From assembly GCA_902464015.1 (NCBI GenBank), contig CABQHM010000054.1, forward strand, positions 1-21,215: a stretch of DNA of 21,215 bases, written 5' to 3'. A model generated the notes under the pieces. The model was not told where the DNA came from. It searched no databases and saw only the letters and a list, made by a program, of their open reading frames with translations. Both the position numbers and the translations under genes were made by a program. Positions 8,048 through 15,505 of the stretch are shown piece by piece (position 1 is the first letter of the stretch; every line of letters starts with the position of its first letter). This DNA is from an uncultured Coriobacteriales bacterium (GTDB lineage: Bacteria > Actinomycetota > Coriobacteriia > Coriobacteriales > UMGS124).

Positions 8048-8070
8048 CGGCGGGGCACGATGGCCCGCCG
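8048..8070 (+). promoter_or_regulatory. Leader hairpin before exported-protein gene
   Basis: CGGCGGG at 8048-8054 pairs with CCCGCCG at 8064-8070 around a nine-base loop, ending about 26 bases before the start codon and just upstream of the AGGAGG ribosome binding site. It may influence translation or mRNA stability. No T-tract follows. Confidence 0.4.
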
Positions 8071-8096
8071 ACCGATGACGTGTAAAAGGAGGACGT

Positions 8097-9380
8097 ATGA
8101 AAGTTGCTCGCAGGGATTTCATAAAGGGAGCGGGAGCCGCGGGTCTTACGACGTTGGGCGCGTTTTCGGCCATGACGGGCCCCGCCTTCGCCGAGTCGTC
8201 GAAGAACGGCCAGGGCGCCGGAACCGAGGAGGCACCCGATCCCCTGACCGTGACGACCTCGCCCGACCAGCCCCTTGACGACGTGCAGGACAACGTTGCG
8301 TACAACAAGCAGCGCGGCGCTGACGACCCCGATTACGGGGCGCGGATCGCTCATGTGTTCGGGGCGAACTCCATCATGGACTACTACCTGTTCGATGGTT
8401 TCACGGGCATCGGTGTGTACGAGAAGAACGACGCCATTCACGTCGGCGACCTTGTAATGGATCCCCCTGGCGGAAGGTTCTCAGACATCGCGCTGAAGAA
8501 TGGCGGCACGGGCGATACCGACTCGCCCATTCGCGACGTTCGCACGCTCGTGTACACCACGCCCGACGGAAAGAACGTGCAGCTCAAGGCGCAGACGCTG
8601 CATGGCGCCCAGCTCGTCCAGGACGGCATGGTCGTGTTCGCCGACAACAAGCCCGGCAAGCTCGAGCGCTCCGTGACGCTGCCCCTCTCTCTGTTCGACT
8701 CCGAGCTGTCTCGCGGAATCAACTACCTGCTGCAGAATCCTGACTCGGGCAAGCACAATACCTCGGGCGACGACAACGGCTTTTCGGACACCTCGCTTAA
8801 ATTCTGGTTCAACGAGGACGACAAGGTATGCGAGGGCCTGCAGCACGTGTACACCAAGTATGCCTACAACGGTGCGCGCAACTATTGGCTGTATGTCGAG
8901 AGCGAAGGCGAGATTGACGTCCGATTCGACAAACTCGGCACGGGCGATCCCGACTCGCCCGACTATGTGCCCGGCACGGCGCTCAACATGAGCGTGCGCG
9001 AACCGGCATTTGACGGCTGCCACGCTGAGGCCGCGATCGATTCCGCCAATCCGAGTCGCTTGGGATTCTCCGTGCCCATCGACGATGTCTTCTACTTCGA
9101 TCCGACCGACCCCACGGTCGTACAGAACGCCCGCCTTACCAATGAACGCGAGTTTCAGTTCTGGCGCGCGGAAGTCGGCGAAGACAACACCGCCCTGTCC
9201 GGCGACGTCAGCATCGCATGTGACCTGGACTGCCCGGGCGGCTTGTATTTCAGCATCACCTGCGATGCCGTGCAAGCCGGCGAGTTCGACCTCGATGTGA
9301 GCTGCTCGGCGGGCCGTGGAACTGGTTGGCCGACCGAGTGGAGCGCAAAGCCTGCAACCATCCGGGTTCGCGTTAAGTAA
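8097..9380 (+). CDS. Tat-exported protein of unknown function
   Basis: I do not recognise a family. The 427-aa product starts with a clear Tat signal: R-R-D-F-I-K at 5-10, a hydrophobic region, and a likely A-F-A cleavage site at 30-32. The mature protein is acidic and rich in aromatic residues and beta-type segments, with many Asp-Gly/Asp-Pro turns. Six cysteines all lie in the C-terminal half, including C-D-L-D-C, so disulfides or metal binding are possible; there is no C-x-x-C-H haem motif and no ferredoxin motif. The ATG has AGGAGG six bases upstream. The FAD reductase gene follows 51 bases later on the same strand, suggesting a substrate-binding, electron-transfer or accessory partner (inference). 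Tat export implies folding, perhaps with a cofactor, before secretion. Confidence 0.85.
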   Translation: MKVARRDFIKGAGAAGLTTLGAFSAMTGPAFAESSKNGQGAGTEEAPDPLTVTTSPDQPLDDVQDNVAYNKQRGADDPDYGARIAHVFGANSIMDYYLFDGFTGIGVYEKNDAIHVGDLVMDPPGGRFSDIALKNGGTGDTDSPIRDVRTLVYTTPDGKNVQLKAQTLHGAQLVQDGMVVFADNKPGKLERSVTLPLSLFDSELSRGINYLLQNPDSGKHNTSGDDNGFSDTSLKFWFNEDDKVCEGLQHVYTKYAYNGARNYWLYVESEGEIDVRFDKLGTGDPDSPDYVPGTALNMSVREPAFDGCHAEAAIDSANPSRLGFSVPIDDVFYFDPTDPTVVQNARLTNEREFQFWRAEVGEDNTALSGDVSIACDLDCPGGLYFSITCDAVQAGEFDLDVSCSAGRGTGWPTEWSAKPATIRVRVK

Positions 9381-9431
9381 CTTCCCTGCCTGCCTATATG
9401 CAGACATGGATACGAGAAAGGTGCACCTCTT

Positions 9432-10901
9432 ATGTCCGACTTGAGCTTCTCCCGCCGTTCGTTCACTGCGACCGGACTTGCGCTGGCTGTCCTGTCCGTT
9501 GCCAGCCCACAGGTCGGCGCCGCGCTCGCCGATGACAAGGCCGACGCCACAAACTGCGACGTTCTCGTCATCGGCGGCGGCATTTCCGGCGCCCTTGCCG
9601 CGCTCTCCGCATCCGATGCCGGCGCAGAAAGCGTCGTTCTCTGCGAGAAGCAGGGTTTCATCGGCGGGTCCGCGGCCCTTTCCAGCGGTTTCATGGTGAC
9701 GGTGAACAACGACAACTTCCCTGACACCATAGACGACTCCTGGGACAAGATGTCCTCGGTTCTCCATGGCGTCCATGACCAGTCCCCCGACAAGGCCTAC
9801 CCCAACTGGAATCGCCTTGAGGGGCTCTTCCAGCAGCAGAGCGACACGATTGACTTCATGCTCAACCTGGGTATGACGGCGCAGTTCGATGAGAAGTCCA
9901 CCGCGGTTACCATGTGGGACGGCAAGGGCGCCGGCATGATGGACGGCCTTGCCAAGGCAATGGACGACGACCCCAAGGTTGAGGTTAGGCTCGACAGCCC
10001 CGCCACCAAACTTCTTGTGGATGAATCCGGCGCCGTGTGTGGCGCTGAGTTTGAGGGCAAGTCCGGCGCTTTTACCGTAAATGCCAAGAAGGTCGTTCTT
10101 GCATGCGGCGGCGCCTCGCACAACGATAAGATTCTCGAGCGCTACATGCCCTCGATTGCCGGCGTCGACCTCGACAATCAGTCTGCCGCAGGCAACACCG
10201 GCGATGGTTTTGGCATGTGCGAGGAGCTCGGCGCGCAGCTTTACCCAACCATGTCCCTCGAAGAGGGCAGAACCTCGACCGATGCTGACTGGAAGACTGA
10301 GACCGGCTTTCGCCCCGGCGTAGACTCCAAGCTCATCGTCGACGCCCAGGGCTCGCGTTTCACCAACGAGGCCCCCGCTTCGAGCCAGATCCTTGTGTAC
10401 TACATGGTGCAGCATGGATCTCCCAAGTACTGGTGCATCTATGACGCCGCCACCGCTGACGAAGACACCAAAAAGGCCCTGGACAAGGGCGTCGAGATGG
10501 GTTGCGTTTTCTTCGGTGCCGATGCCGAGGAGCTCGTCGGAGCCATGGGTGCCGATGCTTCCACGTTTGTCGACGCATTTGCAGCCTACCAGGACGCTTG
10601 TGCCGCCGGCAAGGACGACGAATTCGGCAAGGACGCCGAAAAGCTCGTCGCGTACGACGACTCCGAGGGCCTCTACGCCATCTATATCCGCCCGAGCAGC
10701 TGGGGAACCATCGGCGGAGTTGTGACCGACGATGAGTTCCATGCGCTCGACGAGTCCGGCAGCCCCATCGCGAACCTCTTTGCAGTTGGCGAAATGAGCA
10801 ACCGCGAGTTCTTCAGCGTCTTCTATGTGGGCGGCAACTCCCTGGCGCTCAACTCCACCGCCGGTCGACTTGCCGGCGCCACCGCAGTGGCGGAGATGTA
10901 G
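9432..10901 (+). CDS. Tat-exported FAD-dependent reductase, fumarate reductase/flavocytochrome c-like
   Basis: Extracytoplasmic flavoprotein of 489 aa. It has a Tat signal (F-S-R-R-S-F at 6-11), a dinucleotide-binding motif V-I-G-G-G-I-S-G at 46-53, an FAD-binding G-G-S-A-A-L-S-S-G near 78-86, and a C-terminal T-I-G-G-V-V-T plus G-R-L-A-G-A-T-A motif typical of FAD_binding_2 reductases. It lacks the FMN-binding and multihaem domains of full flavocytochromes, so its electron donor must be another protein, possibly membrane-bound or the preceding gene product. This family reduces C=C bonds of unsaturated acids and steroid-like or aromatic substrates; the substrate here is unknown. RBS is weak (GAGAAAGG). 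It is second in a two-gene operon and followed by hairpins. Confidence 0.93.
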   Translation: MSDLSFSRRSFTATGLALAVLSVASPQVGAALADDKADATNCDVLVIGGGISGALAALSASDAGAESVVLCEKQGFIGGSAALSSGFMVTVNNDNFPDTIDDSWDKMSSVLHGVHDQSPDKAYPNWNRLEGLFQQQSDTIDFMLNLGMTAQFDEKSTAVTMWDGKGAGMMDGLAKAMDDDPKVEVRLDSPATKLLVDESGAVCGAEFEGKSGAFTVNAKKVVLACGGASHNDKILERYMPSIAGVDLDNQSAAGNTGDGFGMCEELGAQLYPTMSLEEGRTSTDADWKTETGFRPGVDSKLIVDAQGSRFTNEAPASSQILVYYMVQHGSPKYWCIYDAATADEDTKKALDKGVEMGCVFFGADAEELVGAMGADASTFVDAFAAYQDACAAGKDDEFGKDAEKLVAYDDSEGLYAIYIRPSSWGTIGGVVTDDEFHALDESGSPIANLFAVGEMSNREFFSVFYVGGNSLALNSTAGRLAGATAVAEM

Positions 10902-10927
10902 GGCTTTTTTCTGGAGTCAGAAGAGAA

Positions 10928-10943
10928 CCCGGATGTTTCCGGG
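10928..10943 (+). terminator. Small hairpin downstream of FAD reductase
   Basis: CCCGGA and TCCGGG form a six-base stem with the loop TGTT, 26 bases after the reductase stop. No T-run follows; it probably acts together with the next hairpin. Confidence 0.35.
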
Positions 10944-10952
10944 CATCTGGCC

Positions 10953-10992
10953 AAGCCGGGCAGGACGCGCAAAGCATCCCGCCCGGCTTTTC
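10953..10992 (+). terminator. Likely intrinsic terminator of the exported reductase operon
   Basis: AAGCCGGGC at 10953-10961 pairs perfectly with GCCCGGCTT at 10981-10989, and the stem runs into TTTT. Stem strength, position soon after the operon end and the short T-run fit a rho-independent terminator, though the loop is long (19 bases). Confidence 0.65.
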
Positions 10993-11005
10993 GGGCTACT
11001 CTCAA

Positions 11006-11071
11006 CACAACACAGCCTCCCGCTTCCTGAGCCTGAAAAGCAGGGCCAAGGAATTGGGAGGCTTTGTTGTG
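11006..11071. repeat. Large imperfect inverted repeat
   Basis: CACAACACAGCCTCCC at 11006-11021 matches the reverse complement of 11056-11071 at 15 of 16 positions. The 34 bases between them can pair further (TTCCT at 11024-11028 with AGGAA at 11049-11053). It sits between convergent genes and may be a dipeptidase-side terminator, a REP-like element or a small transcribed structured RNA. Confidence 0.6.
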
Positions 11072-11231
11072 CCCGCTTGCCTGCATCGCAGGCATGACGA
11101 CGCGGAGGCTGCGACGAGACGCCGCTTGCCCATCGTCTGAGCGGCAAAGAGGCGTCCCGCCCACAGAGGCCCACGCAAGCCCCCACCCTGCGCGCGAGCG
11201 CCCCTCCTACTCGCGTGCGGGCCCCGCCACC

Positions 11232-12260
11232 TTACGCTGTCTCGTTGCGCTCGAAGAACGCCCGGGCGTTCTCGAAGAAGAGCTTGTCCACCACTGCCCG
11301 GCCGAAGCGGCCGACCATCTTGGCGTGGAAGTCCCCCACCTTCTCGCAGCGGTCGAGCCACACAGGGACGTCGCTACCGTCGTAGTCGCTGCCGAGGGCG
11401 AGCGTGTCCTCCCCGCCCAGGTTGAGGAAATGCTCGACGTGAGCGCAGAGCTCGTCGAACGTGGCCTCGCCGCCCGCGGGGCACTCGCGCTCCACGATGA
11501 AACCGCGGTAGTAGTTGAGCCCGACGACTCCCCCGCGGTCGCGGATGGCGCGGAACTCGTCGTCGGTCAGGTTGCGCGGCACGTTGCACACGCTGCGCGC
11601 GTTGGAGTGCGACGCGGCGAAGGGGCGCCGGGCCACCTCGAGCAGGTCGGCGAAGCCCTCGTCGTTGAGGTGGGAGACGTCCACCACGATGTGCGCGTCC
11701 TCGAGCGCGCGCACGACCTGCCTGCCGAACTCGCTGAGCCCCTCGTGGGAGCACTTCCCGCTGCCGATGGAGTTCCGGCCGTTCCACGTGAGCGTGACCA
11801 TCTTCACACCGTCGGTCGCCAGCTCGTCCACAATCCCCAAGTCGTCGCCGATGAGCGAGCCATTCTCTATCGTGAGCATGGCCGCCGTCCTGCCCGAGGC
11901 GAGGACGTCTCCCACGCGCCGCGCGTCGCGCACCTGCTCCACCATGTCGGAATGGCATGCGACCTGGCCAGAGAACCAGTCACGCGCCCGCCGGTAGAAC
12001 CCTCGGGCGCCTTCTACGTCGTAGATGTCGGGCACCCACACGGCGAAGCACTGGCACCAGTCGTAGGCCGCCATGCGGTCGAGCGCCAGCGCTCCCCCGT
12101 TGGAGGCTAACGTGCCACTCGTGTCGATTCCCAGCTTCGCCTGCTCGGCAATCTCGCTTCTGTACGGCTCGACGTCGCGCATGCACAACTGGTCTATCGT
12201 GTCGCAGTGCAGGTCGAACACCTTGGTGCGCCTCACGGCGCCAGTCTTTACCTCGCCCAT
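11232..12260 (-). CDS. Membrane-dipeptidase family (peptidase M19) protein
   Basis: Zinc dipeptidase of 342 aa, the normal size. Metal ligands are visible in the expected order: H-x-D at 18-20 (D-L-H-C-D-T), the bridging Glu132 (I-E-N-G), His197 (D-V-S-H) and His218 (A-S-H-S-N-A-R), with the acidic S-D-Y-D-G at 291-295. Bacterial members cleave dipeptides, including some with D-residues, and the family includes renal dipeptidase. No signal peptide is seen, so it is probably cytoplasmic. The RBS region AGAAGGGCAGG precedes the ATG. A gene remnant ends only 15 bases upstream in the same direction, suggesting it was once the second gene of an operon. Its relation to the neighbouring reductases is unclear. 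Confidence 0.93.
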   Translation of the reverse strand: MGEVKTGAVRRTKVFDLHCDTIDQLCMRDVEPYRSEIAEQAKLGIDTSGTLASNGGALALDRMAAYDWCQCFAVWVPDIYDVEGARGFYRRARDWFSGQVACHSDMVEQVRDARRVGDVLASGRTAAMLTIENGSLIGDDLGIVDELATDGVKMVTLTWNGRNSIGSGKCSHEGLSEFGRQVVRALEDAHIVVDVSHLNDEGFADLLEVARRPFAASHSNARSVCNVPRNLTDDEFRAIRDRGGVVGLNYYRGFIVERECPAGGEATFDELCAHVEHFLNLGGEDTLALGSDYDGSDVPVWLDRCEKVGDFHAKMVGRFGRAVVDKLFFENARAFFERNETA

Positions 12261-12275
12261 CGCACGCCTGCCCTT

Positions 12276-12479
12276 CTAATCCACGCGTTCCATTGAGACG
12301 ACCTCCACGGGCCTGTGCAGGCGGTCGCTTGTGATACCGACGCCGTCCACCGTCATCTCACCGCGCTGGTTGTTGAACGGGTCGTCCATGAATTCCGGCC
12401 AGCCCGCCTGCATGCCCGTGCGCATCCTACACCCCTCGTATTCCCCGCTGGGGCCGAAGGGCAGAGAATCAGGACGGTG
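12276..12479 (-). pseudogene. Probable 3' remnant of a lost gene upstream of the dipeptidase
   Basis: Between an in-frame TAA at 12480-12482 and a TAG at 12276-12278 lies a 67-codon open frame. Its product looks protein-like: a G-P-S-G-E-Y-E-G-C-R stretch, then G-W-P-E-F-M-D-D-P-F-N-N and an E-V-V-S-M-E-R-V-D end. There is no ribosome binding site at a good start, although an internal ATG could give a 49-residue product. It ends 15 bases before the dipeptidase start, spacing typical of an operon. I read it as the C-terminal end of a deleted or frameshifted gene. I do not recognise the family. A genuine small protein remains possible. Confidence 0.4.
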
Positions 12480-12636
12480 TTAATGAAAGCTTCGCCGGCG
12501 GAATCGGCGGTTGCAACGAGGCGCCTGTCGAGCTGCGCAAGGCTTAGGCTCCGCCCCGTATCCAGGGGACGCGCGACAAACTGATGCACTGGTGGCTAGT
12601 ATTGCCTGCCTGCCTACACGAAATCGCTTTAAACAA

Positions 12637-12682
12637 TAGCCTGCCTCCCGAAGCTCTCTTCTGGGCTTCGGGAGGCAGGCTA
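12637..12682. terminator. Strong, possibly bidirectional terminator
   Basis: An 18-base perfect inverted repeat (TAGCCTGCCTCCCGAAGC at 12637-12654 and its complement at 12665-12682) has a 10-base loop. On the minus strand it is followed by TTGTTT, terminating the FAD reductase transcript about 110 bases after the stop. On the plus strand it is followed by CGTATTTTT, so it could also stop antisense transcription. Confidence 0.75.
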
Positions 12683-12710
12683 CGTATTTTTAATGCTCGC
12701 CAGACAGAGA

Positions 12711-12748
12711 CTCTCCCCTCTCAAAATACTGAAATCGAAAGGGGAGAG
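12711..12748 (-). terminator. Hairpin downstream of FAD reductase
   Basis: CTCTCCCCT at 12711-12719 and AGGGGAGAG at 12740-12748 are perfect inverted repeats with a 20-base A/T-rich loop, about 45 bases beyond the FAD reductase stop on the minus strand. No T-tract follows; it probably assists the stronger hairpin at 12637-12682. Confidence 0.45.
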
Positions 12749-12791
12749 CCTATGGGGTTATTTGTTTAATGCTTGTACTTCAAACGAGAAC

Positions 12792-14447
12792 CTATGCGCC
12801 CTGCGTGTACGCGACGGCCTCGGTTGCGGCGATGTAGCCGGAGTCGATGCACAGGCCGTAGCAGAAGCCGGGGATGTCGTAATAAGGCGAATAGTAGAGC
12901 GAACCGGCCTCGGTGCCGACGCAGTACAGGCCGGGGATGGGCGTGTAATCGGCAGCCGTGAGGGCGCGGCACTGGTCGTCGATGCGGACGCCGCCAAACG
13001 TGGACCAGGCGCTCTGATAGTTCTGGGTAATGTAGAACGGGCCGGTCTCAACAGGCGTCAGATACCAGGGGTTGGCGTTGAACTCCTCGTCGACACCGGC
13101 GGCGCAGTAACCGTTGTACTTCTCGACCGTGGCAAGGACGTTCTCAACGGGCAGGCCGGCCATCTCGGCAACCTCCTCGAGGGTGTCGGCTTTCCAGCAC
13201 CAACCCTCGGCAATGCCCTCCTCAATGTCTTCGGGCAGCTTGTCAAGGATACGGTCCTTAAAGTAGGCGCCGATGAACCAGTTGGTGTTGGGGTCGCCGT
13301 ACTCGCCGTCCTGGGCGCCGCGGGCCTTCATGTAGTTGTAGAGGCCCTCGGTGGTCAGAGCGTCCACGTAGGTCTGGTCGACGATGGCGTACCAGGGGTT
13401 GTTGTGCAGCGTCTGCTCGGAACCGTAGCTCATGGGGAAGTCGCAAAGCATGCCCTCGTTGAGGAAGCGCTTGCCTTCGGCGTCTACAAGCAGGTTGCCG
13501 TAGTAGCCGAACTTGAAGGCGTAGTTCTGGTCGTACTTGTCTTGCTTTGCGGGGCGGCTTGCCTTGTCGTTGGTTCCGCCGTACTCGCAGGGGCAGTAGC
13601 CGAACGTCTTCTCGAGGGCCGCGCCCACAGCCTCGCACGCTAGGATGCCGTCGCCGGTGCACAGGCTCACGCCGCCCTTGGCCACGTTGAGGTCGCGGGT
13701 GTGCAGGAAGCGCTCCTGCAAGTCCTCATTGCCCAGGTAGCCGCCCGTTGCGATGATGACGGCACCCGCGTTGACCTGAACGGTGCCGTCGGGGCCTTCC
13801 GCCAAGACGCCGCAAACCTTGTCGCCATCCATGACGAGCGAGGTCATGAGCGTGGAGAAGCGCGCGTCGATGCCGTAGTTTGCAATGGCATCGCTCCAGA
13901 CGGTGAAGCGGTCCTCGAGGGGCGTGGTGATGAGGTGGAAGCCACCCTTCTCTCCGATGAACGGGGTCTCGAAGCGGAAATTCACCTCTTTGAACTCGTA
14001 GCCGACCTCAAGCAAGTTGGCCACGGCGTTCTTGGACTCGTGGATGCAGCGGCGCATGAGCGCGGGGTTGGGCGTCCAGTGCGTGTAGTTCATAACATGA
14101 TAGAAGACGTCGTCCTCGGTGAGCGTGGTGCCGCCTTCCTTTTCCTGCAGCACCGTGGTGCCGACGGCAAAGGGGCCAGAGACATAGACGCCATTGGGGG
14201 CGGTGACGTCCTCGCCCTTCTCGAGCACGACAACCTTGGAGCCGGCCTTGGCGGCCGTGATGGCAGACATGAAGCCTGCGGCACCCAGGCCGCATACGAC
14301 GATGTCGCAATCGATGGTTTCGGCAACTTCGCCCTGGGCAGGCTTCGCGGCTTCTTCGGCGTTCGCGCAGGTAGCGCCCGTTGCGGCGAGGGCTGCGGTT
14401 GCGGCAGTCGTGGCTACGAAGGAGCGACGGTTCATCTCGATGCCCAT
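12792..14447 (-). CDS. Tat-exported FAD-dependent reductase (second copy type)
   Basis: Extracytoplasmic flavoprotein of 551 aa. Residues 1-30 are a Tat signal (M-N-R-R-S-F-V at 5-11, cleavage after A-N-A). The FAD motif is C-G-L-G-A-A-G at 52-58, followed by V-V-V-L-E-K. A T-F-G-G-V-R-I segment and P-I-P-G-L-Y-C-V-G-T-E mark the C-terminal half of FAD_binding_2 reductases. The usual final G-R-I-A-G motif is replaced by D-S-G-Y-I-A-A after a Tyr-rich S-P-Y-Y-D-I-P-G-F, so the active-site end differs from fumarate reductases. No haem or FMN domain. The ATG at 14447 has GAAAGGGA upstream and is preferred to the TTG 21 bases earlier. It lies 135 bases downstream of the MerR gene, with its own MerR-type promoter. 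Substrate unknown. Confidence 0.93.
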   Translation of the reverse strand: MGIEMNRRSFVATTAATAALAATGATCANAEEAAKPAQGEVAETIDCDIVVCGLGAAGFMSAITAAKAGSKVVVLEKGEDVTAPNGVYVSGPFAVGTTVLQEKEGGTTLTEDDVFYHVMNYTHWTPNPALMRRCIHESKNAVANLLEVGYEFKEVNFRFETPFIGEKGGFHLITTPLEDRFTVWSDAIANYGIDARFSTLMTSLVMDGDKVCGVLAEGPDGTVQVNAGAVIIATGGYLGNEDLQERFLHTRDLNVAKGGVSLCTGDGILACEAVGAALEKTFGYCPCEYGGTNDKASRPAKQDKYDQNYAFKFGYYGNLLVDAEGKRFLNEGMLCDFPMSYGSEQTLHNNPWYAIVDQTYVDALTTEGLYNYMKARGAQDGEYGDPNTNWFIGAYFKDRILDKLPEDIEEGIAEGWCWKADTLEEVAEMAGLPVENVLATVEKYNGYCAAGVDEEFNANPWYLTPVETGPFYITQNYQSAWSTFGGVRIDDQCRALTAADYTPIPGLYCVGTEAGSLYYSPYYDIPGFCYGLCIDSGYIAATEAVAYTQGA

Positions 14448-14478
14448 AGAAAAATCCCTTTCCCTCAAAGGTCGCGGC

Positions 14479-14494
14479 GCCGGCCCCCGCCGGC
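14479..14494 (-). promoter_or_regulatory. GC hairpin in the FAD reductase leader
   Basis: GCCGGC, four C residues, GCCGGC: a perfect six-base stem in the predicted 5' leader, about 30 bases before the reductase start and just upstream of its ribosome binding site. On the plus strand it is followed by TTTTCC and could act as a terminator for antisense transcription. Confidence 0.4.
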
Positions 14495-14516
14495 TTTTCC
14501 TTACCGCTCAAAACGC

Positions 14517-14547
14517 ATGGTGAGGGTTCAACGCGGTAGAAGGTCAA
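14517..14547 (-). promoter_or_regulatory. MerR-type promoter and operator of the FAD reductase
   Basis: On the minus strand TTGACC (14542-14547) is followed by a 19-base spacer and CACCAT (14517-14522), a poor -10. The spacer contains TTCTAC-CGC-GTTGAA, a dyad with one mismatch. MerR regulators act on promoters with over-long 19-20 base spacers containing a dyad. The sequence closely matches the MerR gene's own promoter (shared TTGAC, TTC, ACC and GTTGA at the same spacing), so both are probably bound by the same protein. Confidence 0.7.
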
Positions 14548-14582
14548 GGGGCAATTTCTTGAATTTGCGATGCGGGGGCGTG

Positions 14583-15440
14583 CTACTCAATGGGGACGAG
14601 CAGCGTCTCGACGTCGCTGCCCTGGCCGTCGAGGTTCATGAACATGGGAAGCAGCAAAACGTCGGACCTCAGACGGTATCCATGGTCGGCAAGATAGGCA
14701 AATAGCGGGTCAAACGTCTCGCGGCGCAGGCTTTCCGACCGTGACAGGCGACGGTGATAGCGCAGGCACTTCCCCATGGGAAGCCGTTCGATTTTCGAGG
14801 TTTCGCAGGACTCCAGCCTCCACGCCTCGCGTGCCGGCATGCATATGACGTAGCTCGGGTCAATGGTGGGACCGCGCCCCAGAAGGTCCTCCTTGTGCAA
14901 GATGCGTGCGCAGTTCGTCACGCTCAACAGCTCGTAAAAGGCTGCTATTTCCTGGCGATTTTCGCTCGAGACGCTGAAGTCGTATCCCTTTGATGCTTTG
15001 ACATACACTTGGTCGTCGATGTCGGCGAGTTCAAAGTCGCTTCCTGTTGCCAGGCCGTCTGACGAGTTCTGCTGGACAGCCCTGCTCTTTTCAAGGGCCT
15101 CCAAGGCTCCGCTGATGCGCCGTAGACGGTAGTTGAGCAGGTCGATTTGGCGTTGAAGGATTTCGCGCTGCGACTGGAGGGACCCTTCGAACTCGGCACT
15201 GTCCTGTTTGGCGTCGAGCATCTCAATGGCGTGTTCGACGGTAAATCCGTATTGGAGCAGCACGCGAAAGGCGTTGGCCCTGAACGCATCTTGGGGCGTG
15301 AAAACGCGGTAGCCGTTTTCCTCGCGCTCGTTTGCGCAGAACAGGCCGGCCTTTTCATAGAACCGCACTCTAGAAGGGCTCATGCCGGTCATGGCGGCGA
15401 ATTCGCCAATCTTATAGGTCCGCTCGGCCTGTTCTGTCAT
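14583..15440 (-). CDS. MerR-family regulator with GyrI-like effector domain
   Basis: Transcription factor of 285 aa. Residues 9-75 form the MerR winged helix (Y-K-I-G-E-F-A-A-M-T-G-M-S, V-R-F-Y-E-K-A-G-L, E-N-G-Y-R-V-F). A dimerising coiled coil spans about 85-125. The rest resembles the GyrI/BmrR-type small-molecule domain, ending in a V-E-T-L-L-V-P-I-E strand. It is not a metal-type MerR, lacking their short Cys-rich C-terminus. The ATG at 15440 is preferred (GGAACGGAG upstream), but an ATG 30 bases earlier after GGGGGA is possible. Its promoter and that of the reductase downstream share the operator pattern, so it likely autoregulates and switches on the reductase when a hydrophobic or aromatic ligand binds (inference). 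Confidence 0.92.
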   Translation of the reverse strand: MTEQAERTYKIGEFAAMTGMSPSRVRFYEKAGLFCANEREENGYRVFTPQDAFRANAFRVLLQYGFTVEHAIEMLDAKQDSAEFEGSLQSQREILQRQIDLLNYRLRRISGALEALEKSRAVQQNSSDGLATGSDFELADIDDQVYVKASKGYDFSVSSENRQEIAAFYELLSVTNCARILHKEDLLGRGPTIDPSYVICMPAREAWRLESCETSKIERLPMGKCLRYHRRLSRSESLRRETFDPLFAYLADHGYRLRSDVLLLPMFMNLDGQGSDVETLLVPIE

Positions 15441-15505
15441 GCCGACTCCGTTCCCCCGATTGCCCCGCATGGGCTGCAAATTCCCCCAATGCAGCTAGAT
15501 AGTTC

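Larger units (their letters stand above)
7779..8096. other. Divergent regulatory region between LuxR gene and exported reductase pair
   Basis: These 318 bases contain no gene. They should hold promoters for both directions. Visible elements are a plus-strand TTGACT at 7804-7809 with TGGTAT 17 bases later (weak), an interrupted palindrome at 7941-7962 followed by TATACG at 7964-7969, and a leader hairpin at 8048-8070. The stretch is more A/T-rich than the surrounding genes. Confidence 0.6.
10902..11231. other. Intergenic region with tandem hairpins between convergent genes
   Basis: No gene is seen in these 330 bases. They separate the 3' ends of the plus-strand FAD reductase and the minus-strand dipeptidase. 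The content is dominated by three hairpins (10928-10943, 10953-10992 and 11006-11071). The remaining 160 bases before the dipeptidase stop show nothing I can name. Confidence 0.6.
12261..12791. other. Intergenic region with gene remnant and two terminator-like hairpins
   Basis: These 531 bases contain no intact gene. The part next to the dipeptidase carries a protein-like minus-strand frame with no start (12276-12479), and a different minus frame (12353-12589) overlaps it and extends further, as if one gene had been frameshifted and truncated. The rest holds two strong hairpins at 12637-12682 and 12711-12748, downstream of the second FAD reductase. Confidence 0.6.

Noticed and set aside
8481..10742. 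A 753-codon minus-strand open frame across the Tat protein and FAD reductase genes.
   Set aside because: It crosses two genes with clear signals and motifs on the plus strand and shows no motif of its own.
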